From Streptomyces coeruleorubidus (lineage in GTDB: Bacteria; Actinomycetota; Actinomycetes; Streptomycetales; Streptomycetaceae): a DNA stretch of 64,000 nt. Position numbers and translations under genes: made by a program. Below, piece by piece: positions 39,393-47,322 of this stretch (its first letter is position 1; every line of letters begins with the position of its first letter). The DNA lies in assembly GCF_028885415.1 (NCBI RefSeq), contig NZ_CP118527.1:1798001-1862000 (forward strand). The letters run 5' to 3'. The notes under the pieces were generated by a model. That model had not been told where the DNA came from and made no database searches. It saw only the letters and a list, made by a program, of their open reading frames with translations.

Positions 39393-41369
39393 TCAGACCT
39401 GCGCCCGCTCCTCGACGACCTTCACGATCTTCGCGATGGCCTCGTCGAACGGGATGCCGTTCTCCTGGGAGCCGTCGCGGTAGCGGAAGGACACGGAGCC
39501 GTGGGACATGTCCTCGTCGCCCGCGATGACCATGAAGGGCACCTTCTGCTTCTGGGCGTTGCGGATCTTCTTCTGCATCCGGTCCGAGGAGGAGTCCACC
39601 TCGACGCGCAGACCCTTCTTCCTGGCCGCCGCCGCGAACTTCTCCAGGTACTCGACGTGCGCGTCGCCGATCGGGATGCCGATCGCCTGGACCGGGGCCA
39701 GCCACGCCGGGAAGGCACCCGCGTAGTGCTCCAGGAGCACCGCGAAGAAGCGCTCGATGGAGCCGAACAGCGCGCGGTGGATCATGACCGGGCGGGTCTT
39801 GGAACCGTCCGCGGCCGTGTACTCCAGGTCGAAGCGCTCCGGCAGGTTGAAGTCGAGCTGGATGGTCGACATCTGCCAGGTGCGGCCGATGGCGTCCTTG
39901 GTCTGGACGGAGATCTTCGGGCCGTAGAAGGCGGCGCCGCCCGGGTCGGGGACGAGGGGCAGGCCCTGCTTCTCGGCGACCTGGCGGAGCGTCTCCGTCG
40001 CCTCCTCCCAGGCCTCGTCCGAGCCGACGAACTTCTCCGGGTCCTTGGTGGACAGTTCCAGGTAGAAGTCGGTCAGGCCGTAGTCGCGCAGCAGGCCGAG
40101 GACGAAGGTGAGCGTCTTGTCGAGCTCCTCCGACATCTGCTCGCGGGTGCAGTAGATGTGCGCGTCGTCCTGGGTGAAGCCGCGGGCGCGGGTCAGGCCG
40201 TGGACGACGCCGGACTTCTCGTACCGGTACACGGTCCCGAACTCGAACAGGCGCATCGGCAGCTCACGGTAGGAGCGCCCGCGGGCGTCGAAGATCAGGT
40301 TGTGCATCGGGCAGTTCATGGGCTTGAGGTAGTAGTCCACGCCCTCGTCGAGCTGCATGGGCGGGTACATGCCGTCGGCGTACCAGTCCAGGTGGCCCGA
40401 GGTCTCGAAGAGCTTCCCCTTCGTCGCGTGCGGGGTGTAGACGAACTCGTAGCCCTCCTCCTCGTGGCGGCGCCGCGAGTAGTCCTCCATGACGCGGCGG
40501 ATGATGCCGCCCTTGGGGTGGAAGACGGCGAGGCCGGAGCCGATCTGCTCCGGGATGGAGAACAGGTCGAGCTCGCTGCCGAGCTTGCGGTGGTCGCGCT
40601 TCTCGGCCTCGGCGAGGAACTCCAGGTGCGCCTTCAGCTCGTCCTTGGTGGGCCAGGCGGTGCCGTAGATGCGCTGGAGCATGGGGTTCTTCTCGCTGCC
40701 GCGCCAGTAGGCGGCCGCGTTGCGCATCAGCTTGAACGCCGGGATCGCACGGGTCGACGGCAGGTGGGGACCGCGGCAGAGGTCCTTCCAGCACAGCTCG
40801 CCGGTCTTGGCGTCCAGGTTGTCGTAGATCGTCAGCTCGCCGGCGCCGACCTCGACGTCCGCGCCGTCGTCGCTGGAGGCGGAACCCTTGAGGCCGATCA
40901 ACTCCAGCTTGTAGGGCTCGTCGGCCAGCTCCTCGCGGGCGGCCTCGTCGGTGACGACGCGGCGGGCGAACTTCTGCCCCCGCTTCTGGATCTCCTGCAT
41001 CTTCTTCTCGATGGCCTTGAGATCCTCGGGCGTGAACGGCTTCTCGACGTCGAAGTCGTAGTAGAAGCCGTCCTTCACGGGCGGGCCGATGCCGAGCTTG
41101 GCCTCGGGGAAGAGCTCCTGCACGGCCTGTGCCATGACGTGCGCGGTGGAGTGGCGCAGGATGTTCAGGCCGTCCTCGGAGGAGATCTCGACGCCCTCGA
41201 CCTCGTCGCCCTCGGACAGGCCGTACGACAGGTCCCTGAGTTCGCCGCCCACGCGCGCGGCGATGATCGAGCGCTCGCCGGCGAAGAGCTCGGCGGCCGT
41301 AGTGCCCGTCGTCACCACGCGTTCTTCCCGCTCGGAATCGCGCTGGATGATCACACGGACGTCTGACAC
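39393..41369 (-). CDS. thrS: Threonyl-tRNA synthetase
   Basis: A 658-aa class II synthetase with the full domain set: N-terminal TGS, the editing SAD domain with [11 protein letters not shown], and the catalytic core. Core motifs include NCPMHNLIF with its zinc-binding cysteine, motif 2 [26 protein letters not shown], and motif 3 [20 protein letters not shown]. The anticodon-binding domain ends the protein. I see no T-box or other leader in the short region before the ATG at [13 protein letters not shown]. Confidence 0.98.
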   Translation of the reverse strand: MSDVRVIIQRDSEREERVVTTGTTAAELFAGERSIIAARVGGELRDLSYGLSEGDEVEGVEISSEDGLNILRHSTAHVMAQAVQELFPEAKLGIGPPVKDGFYYDFDVEKPFTPEDLKAIEKKMQEIQKRGQKFARRVVTDEAAREELADEPYKLELIGLKGSASSDDGADVEVGAGELTIYDNLDAKTGELCWKDLCRGPHLPSTRAIPAFKLMRNAAAYWRGSEKNPMLQRIYGTAWPTKDELKAHLEFLAEAEKRDHRKLGSELDLFSIPEQIGSGLAVFHPKGGIIRRVMEDYSRRRHEEEGYEFVYTPHATKGKLFETSGHLDWYADGMYPPMQLDEGVDYYLKPMNCPMHNLIFDARGRSYRELPMRLFEFGTVYRYEKSGVVHGLTRARGFTQDDAHIYCTREQMSEELDKTLTFVLGLLRDYGLTDFYLELSTKDPEKFVGSDEAWEEATETLRQVAEKQGLPLVPDPGGAAFYGPKISVQTKDAIGRTWQMSTIQLDFNLPERFDLEYTAADGSKTRPVMIHRALFGSIERFFAVLLEHYAGAFPAWLAPVQAIGIPIGDAHVEYLEKFAAAARKKGLRVEVDSSSDRMQKKIRNAQKQKVPFMVIAGDEDMSHGSVSFRYRDGSQENGIPFDEAIAKIVKVVEERAQV

Positions 41370-41462
41370 CGGTCTCTCCTGACTGAAGGTGGGGTCGCGG
41401 CGCCATACCGGAGCGCGCGCACGAGTATGGATCGTACCGACCCCGGACCGCCGACCGCGAAA

Positions 41463-42701
41463 TCAGTCCCCGCAGTCCCCTCCGCAGGCCTCCTCGAAGA
41501 AGGCCGCCATCCCGGCGTTCTCCTGGAGCGCCTTCATCAGGCGGTCCCGCTCGGCGTCGTCGACCTGCACCGGTACGACGCCGTGGGCGCCGGTGAGGCG
41601 CCGGAAGCCGCCCCGGCTCTCCAGCCGTCCCTGGACCCGCACCGGCAGTCCGACGAGGTGGGCGTGCCCGGCGATCCGGTAGGCCTCCTCGTCGAGGGTG
41701 ATCCGGACGTTGGGTACGTCGGCCCCGGCCAGGACCCGCAGCCGTACGGTGCCCTCGCCGCGCGGCCCCGACCTGCGCATCCGTACCACCGCTCCTGTGA
41801 TCCGCACCGGTACGGCGGGTTCCTCGCGCAGGTAGCGGGCGCCCGCCTCGCGCAGCACGGGCAGGTCGCCGGGTGAGAACTCGACGGGCTCGGCGGAGGG
41901 CGCGCAGCCCTCGGGGACCCCGGCGGCCGGGGCCCACTCGACGGCGATCCGGGCGCCCTCCGTGCCCCGGACCAGGGCGACGAGGGCTTCGGTGAGCTCG
42001 TGGCTCACGCCCGCCTCGACCGCGGCGTCGAAGGCGTCCATGCCGCCGGCGGCGCGCTGGTAGTCGATGGCCTCTCGGGCGGCGTACAGGGCCTGGTGGA
42101 GGCGGACGGCGAGGGGGCGGCCGTCAGCGACGGGCACGAAGGCGGTGAGCCGGCCGTCGGTCGCGGAGCCGACGAGGACGTTGTCCAGGGACGCGGCGGC
42201 GGAGCGCCGGTGCCGGGCGCCGTGGTAGCCGGCCCGCTCGCGGGTGGCCAGTGCCGCCGCGAGCAGCATCCGACGGGCGGCGGTGCGCAGCCGGTCCTCG
42301 ACGGTCCAGGGCGCCGCTCCGGCGGGCCCGGCGGGGACGTCGTGCCACCAGCGGATCTCGTCGCTGGGGACGGCGAGGGAGACGAGGACCTCGCGGGCGG
42401 AGGGCGAGCCGCTGCGGGACAGGGCGAGCAGGGCCTCGCCGAGCAGGTCGTCGCTGTCGGGGAAGGCACGGCTCTCGGGTACGAGGAGGCTCGTGCCGCT
42501 GCCGCCGGGGCCGGGCGGGGTCCAGCGGCCGTAGCGCCCCGGGGCGCCGCCGCGGCGCTGCCAGCCGTGCCGGCGGAGCAGGGCGCTGAGCACCGCCGGG
42601 TCGACGTCCATGGGCTCGGGCGGGCGGCCGTTCCATCCCGTCGTGTCGGCGGGGTGGGGCCGCACCTGCCTGACGGGCTCCTCGGTCGGGCGGTGCGTCA
42701 C
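41463..42701 (-). CDS. Hypothetical protein coupled to a DUF4365 gene
   Basis: A 412-aa soluble protein that I do not recognise. Part of the N-terminal half is a helical region with WQRRGGAPGRYGRWTPPG and DDLLGEALLALSRSGSP. The C-terminal ~150 residues look like an OB-like beta domain (PVRITGAVVRMRRSGPRGEG, then LVGLPVRVQGRLESRGGFRRL), which could bind nucleic acid. It ends with a cysteine pair (EEACGGDCGD). Its GTG start overlaps the upstream DUF4365 stop by 4 bases, so the two proteins probably act together. Confidence 0.75.
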   Translation of the reverse strand: MTHRPTEEPVRQVRPHPADTTGWNGRPPEPMDVDPAVLSALLRRHGWQRRGGAPGRYGRWTPPGPGGSGTSLLVPESRAFPDSDDLLGEALLALSRSGSPSAREVLVSLAVPSDEIRWWHDVPAGPAGAAPWTVEDRLRTAARRMLLAAALATRERAGYHGARHRRSAAASLDNVLVGSATDGRLTAFVPVADGRPLAVRLHQALYAAREAIDYQRAAGGMDAFDAAVEAGVSHELTEALVALVRGTEGARIAVEWAPAAGVPEGCAPSAEPVEFSPGDLPVLREAGARYLREEPAVPVRITGAVVRMRRSGPRGEGTVRLRVLAGADVPNVRITLDEEAYRIAGHAHLVGLPVRVQGRLESRGGFRRLTGAHGVVPVQVDDAERDRLMKALQENAGMAAFFEEACGGDCGD

Positions 42702-43264
42702 GGTTTCCCTCCCGTCCCGACCCGCGTCATGATCTCGCACAGCGCCCGGTCGTCGAAGATGCGTGAAGTCGGTATCCGCACGGTGGTGCGGCGGCGGCCC
42801 GTGATCGGCTGGCCGGCGAGGTTGGTCCAGTAGCAGCAGTGCCTGAGGTCGAGCCGGTCGTGGCTGGCGCGCAGCCAGTCGTCCTGGGATCGCGGCACCA
42901 GCATCACCACCAGGATCTTGTGCACCGACACGGGTGTGCGGGCGAGCTTCGCCAGGTGGTCGTTGTCGAGCGTGAAGGCGAAGGTGCGGCCCGGTGGGTT
43001 GGGCGGCACCTGGTACGTGGCCTTGAGCTGCACCTTGATGGTGACCTCGTCGTCGACCGTGTGCCCGGGGGCGCTGTGGCTGACGTGCCAGTCGATGCCG
43101 TTGTCGGGAAACGGCTGGGAGAGCGAGCAGCCGGCGGCCGCCGCGACGGCGTGCAGATAGCCGACCTGGAGTGTCTCCATGCAGGCGGTGGTGGCGAGAG
43201 TGCCGCGAGAGGGAGCCGTGCGCTCGGGCAGCAGCCCGCCCCGTTCGGGCTGCGCTATGGCCAT
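42698..43264 (-). CDS. DUF4365 domain-containing protein
   Basis: A 188-aa protein. The DUF4365 pattern is visible as GIDWHVSHSAPGH followed by VTIKVQLKATYQ, resembling the Asp ... (Gln/Glu)-x-Lys core of restriction-endonuclease-like folds. The family occurs in stand-alone genes and in defence loci, and its biochemical role is not settled. The ATG at MAIAQPERGG has GGAAGG nine bases upstream. It is divergent from the exonuclease gene 167 bases away and coupled to the 412-aa gene. Confidence 0.75.
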   Translation of the reverse strand: MAIAQPERGGLLPERTAPSRGTLATTACMETLQVGYLHAVAAAAGCSLSQPFPDNGIDWHVSHSAPGHTVDDEVTIKVQLKATYQVPPNPPGRTFAFTLDNDHLAKLARTPVSVHKILVVMLVPRSQDDWLRASHDRLDLRHCCYWTNLAGQPITGRRRTTVRIPTSRIFDDRALCEIMTRVGTGGKP

Positions 43265-43431
43265 GGCCAACAGCCTTCCAGAACAAGTGAGTCCCCGCTG
43301 CGGGCCGCTGAACTGCGCGGACCCTTACTCCTGTTGTCTCCTTCCGGCGTACGGCGCAAACAGCCCGGGTATCACCGAATCGGGCAGCGGACGGTGCGTC
43401 AACTGCCGAAGGTGACGAGGGGTTGTTGGGT

Positions 43432-44157
43432 ATGACGTGCTGGTACGAGGGGCCTTTGGCCGCTTTTGACACGGAGACGACGGGCGTGGACGTCGAGACC
43501 GACCGCATCGTGTCGGCCGCCGTCGTCGTCCAGGACGCACCGGGCGTCCGGCCGCGGGTCAGCCGCTGGCTGGTGAACCCGGGCGTGCCGGTGCCCGCCG
43601 AGGCGACGGCGGTGCACGGGCTGACGGAGGAACACCTCCAGCGCAACGGCCGGTGGCCGGCGCCGGTGATGTTCGAGATAGCGGAGGCGCTCGCCGAGCA
43701 GGCGCACGTCGGCCGCCCGGTCGTGGTGATGAACGCGCCGTTCGATCTGACCCTGTTCGACCGGGAGTTGCGCCGCCATCGTGCCTCGGCCCTGAGCCGC
43801 TGGTTCGAGTCGGCGCCGCTGCTCGTGCTCGACCCGAGGGTCCTGGACAAGCACCTGGACCGTTACCGCAAGGGCCGCCGCACGCTGACCGATCTGTGCG
43901 CGCACTACGGCGTCGCCCTGGAGGGCGCCCATGACGCGGCGGCCGACGCAGTGGCGGCGCTGGAGGTCACCCGGGCGGTGGGCCGCCGTTTCGCGTCGCG
44001 GCTGGAGCGCCTCGCCCCAGGTGAGCTGCACACGCTTCAGGCGGTGTGGCACGCGGCGCAGGCCCGGGGACTCCAGGCGTGGTTCGCGCGCAGCGGCGTG
44101 GACGAGGCGGTCGACCCGGCCTGGCCACTGCGTCCGGACCTGCCGGCGGCGGCCTGA
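43432..44157 (+). CDS. DEDDh 3'-5' exonuclease (DnaQ-like)
   Basis: A 241-aa exonuclease related to the DNA polymerase III epsilon subunit. ExoI is AAFDTETTG with the Asp-x-Glu pair, ExoII lies in VVMNAPFDLTLFD, and ExoIII in EGAHDAAADAVAALE with the DEDDh histidine. All four acidic residues are present. A C-terminal ~60 residues (LHTLQAVWHAAQARGLQAWF) is an extension common in Streptomyces homologues. ATG start with GAGGGG upstream. It may act in repair or RNA turnover; the divergent DUF4365 neighbour hints at nucleic-acid work. Confidence 0.9.
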   Translation: MTCWYEGPLAAFDTETTGVDVETDRIVSAAVVVQDAPGVRPRVSRWLVNPGVPVPAEATAVHGLTEEHLQRNGRWPAPVMFEIAEALAEQAHVGRPVVVMNAPFDLTLFDRELRRHRASALSRWFESAPLLVLDPRVLDKHLDRYRKGRRTLTDLCAHYGVALEGAHDAAADAVAALEVTRAVGRRFASRLERLAPGELHTLQAVWHAAQARGLQAWFARSGVDEAVDPAWPLRPDLPAAA

Positions 44158-44176
44158 GCACCCTTTCCGGGGCATG

Positions 44177-44205
44177 AAAAAACCGGTCCGTCTGAGACGG
44201 ACCGG
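44177..44205 (-). terminator. Intrinsic terminator of tRNA-Val with U-tract
   Basis: A 10-bp stem (44183-44192 with 44196-44205, 3-base loop) is followed on the minus strand by six T residues (44177-44182). It lies 10 bases past the tRNA end and faces the convergent exonuclease gene. Confidence 0.85.
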
Positions 44206-44215
44206 CTGTTTCCGG

Positions 44216-44287
44216 TGGGCGATACTGGGTTCGAACCAGTGACCTCTTCGGTGTGAACGAAGCGCTCTCCCACTGAGCTAATCGCCC
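44216..44287 (-). tRNA. tRNA-Val (anticodon CAC)
   Basis: A 72-base tRNA gene with a perfect acceptor stem (GGGCGAT with ATCGCCC), D arm, five-pair anticodon stem CTTCG/CGAAG around the loop TTCACAC, and a TTCGAAC T-loop. The anticodon CAC reads GUG. CCA is not encoded. It is identical to the gene at 54353-54424. Confidence 0.97.
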
Positions 44288-44300
44288 GGGAACGCACTGA

Positions 44301-44330
44301 ACAATACAGGCCCCGGCACGTTTCCTTCAA
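44301..44330 (-). promoter_or_regulatory. Promoter of tRNA-Val at 44216
   Basis: On the minus strand TTGAAG (44325-44330) and TATTGT (44301-44306) are separated by 18 bases, a good match to the HrdB-type consensus. The start of the tRNA would be 8 or more bases further on. It overlaps the 3' end of the SRPBCC gene by a few bases. Confidence 0.55.
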
Positions 44331-44773
44331 ACCGCTTCGAGGTGCCTGGCCAGTCCGCGCGCTCCCGCGCTCATCATCAGCCGGTGATTGGCCCGGAAGG
44401 CGGGCCGGCACGGCGCGGCCAGCCGCCGCAGCAGCGGCTTGCGGACGTCGACGACCTGGTTGTACCGCACGAGAGTCCCCGCCCCGTCCGGGGTGAGCGT
44501 CCAGCGTGCCCAGCCCTCCATGTCGCCGGACAGGGCGATCTCCAGCACGCCGGCCGCGGGGTCACGTCGCACCTCCCGCGCCGTGAAGGTCATGTCGTAC
44601 GGCAGGACGGAGCGGATCCGGACCACCCCCGTGGTGTCGTCGAGCCGGGTCACCTCCCGGACCTGGCGCCACCACCGCGGGTAGTCCTCGGCGCGCTCCA
44701 GCGCCTCGTACACGGGAGCGGGCGGCGCGGGCAGGGTCCACAGAGTGCGGAAACGGTAGTGGTTCCAGTCCAT
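44327..44773 (-). CDS. SRPBCC family protein (polyketide cyclase/START-like)
   Basis: A 148-aa protein with a helix-grip fold. The N-terminal stretch WTLPAPPAPVYEALERAEDYPRWW is typical of this family. It is followed by a beta sheet with LPYDMTFTAREVRRD and MEGWARWTLTPDGAGTLV, and a long C-terminal helix with RANHRLMMSAGARGLARHL. Such proteins bind small hydrophobic ligands; no ligand can be named here. The ATG at MDWNHYRF is chosen, but an upstream in-frame ATG (about 20 codons earlier) is possible and neither has a clear ribosome binding site. Confidence 0.82.
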   Translation of the reverse strand: MDWNHYRFRTLWTLPAPPAPVYEALERAEDYPRWWRQVREVTRLDDTTGVVRIRSVLPYDMTFTAREVRRDPAAGVLEIALSGDMEGWARWTLTPDGAGTLVRYNQVVDVRKPLLRRLAAPCRPAFRANHRLMMSAGARGLARHLEAV

Positions 44774-44871
44774 GACGGCAGTCTGCCCACTCGCGGTGCG
44801 GGCTGTCTGAGTACGCGCCTGAGTACCCGCACTCATGCCGTACGGGGGTGACGCGGACCACACTGCCGGTC

Positions 44872-47322
44872 ATGAACCACCTTCCGCCCCCGGCCGAGGA
44901 ACTGCGGCTCCTCGACGCCGAACTCCGGCAACTGGACGCCCGCCGGGCCCAGTTGCTGGCCCGTCGCGCCTGGCTGGTCGCGACCCTGCAACAGGCACGG
45001 CAACAACCGCAGCAGGCCTGGGCTCAGGCGCGGACGCAGCCGCCGCCCGTCGCATGGTCCCGCCCGGAAACCGCCGCGCCCAGTGTGCAGAACGTGCTGC
45101 TGGTGCTCGGCGGTGTGCTGCTCACGCTCGCGGCTGCGGTGTTCACACTGGTCAGCTGGGGGCACATGGGGATCACCGGGCGGGCGCTGGTGCTCGGCGC
45201 GGTCACGCTGGCGGCGCTCGCCGGGCCGGCGCTCCTGCTGAGGCGAGGGTTGCGCTCGACGGCCGAGTCCGTGGCCGGGCTGGGCCTCGCGCTGACCGTC
45301 CTGGACGCCTACGCCCTGCACGAGGCCGCTCTCGCCGGGACCGACGGGACGGGGTACGCGGCGGCCGCGGCGGCGGTGCTGGCGGGGATCTGGTCGGCGT
45401 ACGGTCTGCTGCCGGCCACGGCCGCGCTGCGACTGCCCCTGCCCTGCGGACTGACGGCGGCTCAGTTCCCGCTGCTGCTGTGGGCCCTGTCCGCCGACGC
45501 GGGTCCGTACGTGATCAGCGCCGCGCTGCTGGTGACGGCCGGGCTGGACGCGGTGGCCGCGCTGCGGGTGAGGACCGGTTCCGTACGGATCACCGCCATG
45601 GTCGGGGCGTACTGCGTGGGCGCCTGCGGCGTCCTGACCGCCGGCTGGCTGTCCTTGGCGGCTGACACCCCGAGCGCAGCCGCCCGCGCCGGGGCGCTTC
45701 TCCTTCTCGCGGCGGCGATCGCGGTGGGAGCGGCTTGGTTGGGGGCGGGCACAGGTTCGGATTCGGGTTCGAGTGAGAGCGCGGACGCGCCCTGGCAAGG
45801 CCCGGGCCAGAAGCACGCCCTCGGCCTCGCGATCGTCTCGGGCTTGCTCGCCGTAGGTGCGTTCGGCGGGGTGGCCCGCTCCTGGCTGCCTGAGATGTGG
45901 ACGGTTCCGGCCTACCTGGTCTGCGCGATCACCCTGCCGGCGGCGGTGCGGGCCGGGCGGCTGCCGGACGTGGTGCGGCTCGGGTTGGCCTGGGCCTCCG
46001 GTGCCGTGCAGGCGCTGGCCGTGCTGTGGGCGCTGCCCGTCGTAGCCGTGGTGGTACTGGGGCAGGCCGGCTGGATCGGCCGGGTGTGGAGCGGGGCGCC
46101 GTCGGACGCCCGGGCCGCCGTGACCGTCGAGGCGCCCTGGCCGCCCGATGCGGCGGCAACTCCCGTCGTGCTGCTGGCCGTCGCGGCTGTTCTCGCCTTC
46201 GCGGTCCGTGCGGAGCAGTGGCGTTCGCGGGCCCGGATCGGTGCGCTGGGCCTGGTGTGGGCCACGGCACTGACGCTTCCGGCGGTGTTCGGGATTCCGT
46301 ACGTCGCCGGGATGGTGGTCCTGGGAGTCATGACAGCGGCTGCGTTGTACGTGGGCCGGGCCACGGTGTCCGCCGCGCGGCTCACCGCCCTCCTGCTCTC
46401 CCTCATCACCTCCGTCGGCCTCGCCCTGGCCTCCCTCGCCTCCCAGACCGCGACCCTGGTGGTGCTGTCGGTGCTGACGGCCCTGTTCGCCTCGGCCTCG
46501 TGGCGGGCGGGCGTCGTCTCCGTCACGGCTCCGGCCGCGCTCGTGTACGCCGCTGCCCTGGCCTCGGCGACGGGTGCCGCCGCGGACTGGCCGCCGTCCC
46601 GGACCGCCTTGCTGGTCCTGGCCGTTCCCGTGGCCGCCGCCCTGCTCGCGCCGCGTCTCGGTGCGCAGCGGGCGACGGTGCCGGTCGAGGCCGCGGGAGC
46701 CGCCGCCGGCCTGCTCGCCGTAGGCCTCGCGGTCACCGATCCGCCGCTGCTCGCCCTGGTGCTGGCGTTGTGCGGCGTCATCACCGCGGGCACGGCGCTG
46801 CGTCCGGACCGCCGTTCCGTCGGCTACGCGGCCACGGCCCTGTTCGTGCTGGCCGCCTGGGTGCGCCTGGCCGCGTGGGAGGTCGGCACACCCGAGGCGT
46901 ACACGCTCCCGGTGACCGTTCCGGCGCTGCTCGTCGGCGCCCTTCGCCGGCGCCGCGACCCGCAGGCCTCCTCCTGGACGGCGTACGGCCCCGGACTCGC
47001 CGCCACGCTCGCGCCGAGCCTCGTCGCGGCCTGGGGCGACCCGCACTGGACGCGGCCGTTGCTGCTGGGCACGGCGGCACTGCTGGTCACCCTGCTGGGC
47101 GCCCGGCACCGCCTCCAGGCGCCGCTGGTGCTCGGCGGCTCGGTGCTGGCCCTGGTCGCGCTGCACGAACTCGCCCCGTACGTCGTGCAGGTGACCGGGG
47201 CACTCCCCCGCTGGGCGCCCCCCGCCCTCGCCGGACTCCTGCTGCTCGCACTCGGGGCGACGTACGAGCAGCGGATCCGGGACGTCCGGCGGGTGCGGGA
47301 GGTCCTGGGGAGGATGAACTAG
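44872..47322 (+). CDS. Very large polytopic membrane protein of unknown function
   Basis: A protein of about 816 aa. The N-terminal ~65 residues form a coiled coil (PPPAEELRLLDAELRQLDARRA). The rest is almost continuous membrane helices, perhaps twenty or more, rich in Ala, Leu and Val, with no recognised transporter signature. The layout matches Streptomyces proteins annotated only as integral membrane protein. A GTG 24 bases upstream (44848) is an alternative start. The last gene segment runs to within a few bases of the convergent lyase stop, and the two reading frames overlap slightly (47319-47322). Confidence 0.85.
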   Translation: MNHLPPPAEELRLLDAELRQLDARRAQLLARRAWLVATLQQARQQPQQAWAQARTQPPPVAWSRPETAAPSVQNVLLVLGGVLLTLAAAVFTLVSWGHMGITGRALVLGAVTLAALAGPALLLRRGLRSTAESVAGLGLALTVLDAYALHEAALAGTDGTGYAAAAAAVLAGIWSAYGLLPATAALRLPLPCGLTAAQFPLLLWALSADAGPYVISAALLVTAGLDAVAALRVRTGSVRITAMVGAYCVGACGVLTAGWLSLAADTPSAAARAGALLLLAAAIAVGAAWLGAGTGSDSGSSESADAPWQGPGQKHALGLAIVSGLLAVGAFGGVARSWLPEMWTVPAYLVCAITLPAAVRAGRLPDVVRLGLAWASGAVQALAVLWALPVVAVVVLGQAGWIGRVWSGAPSDARAAVTVEAPWPPDAAATPVVLLAVAAVLAFAVRAEQWRSRARIGALGLVWATALTLPAVFGIPYVAGMVVLGVMTAAALYVGRATVSAARLTALLLSLITSVGLALASLASQTATLVVLSVLTALFASASWRAGVVSVTAPAALVYAAALASATGAAADWPPSRTALLVLAVPVAAALLAPRLGAQRATVPVEAAGAAAGLLAVGLAVTDPPLLALVLALCGVITAGTALRPDRRSVGYAATALFVLAAWVRLAAWEVGTPEAYTLPVTVPALLVGALRRRRDPQASSWTAYGPGLAATLAPSLVAAWGDPHWTRPLLLGTAALLVTLLGARHRLQAPLVLGGSVLALVALHELAPYVVQVTGALPRWAPPALAGLLLLALGATYEQRIRDVRRVREVLGRMN

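Noticed and set aside
39387..41366. A plus-strand frame opposite thrS
   Set aside because: Antisense shadow of a clear threonyl-tRNA synthetase.
41370..41462. Possible T-box or riboswitch before thrS
   Set aside because: Only about 90 bases separate thrS from the next gene, and no T-box, specifier loop or antiterminator pattern is visible.
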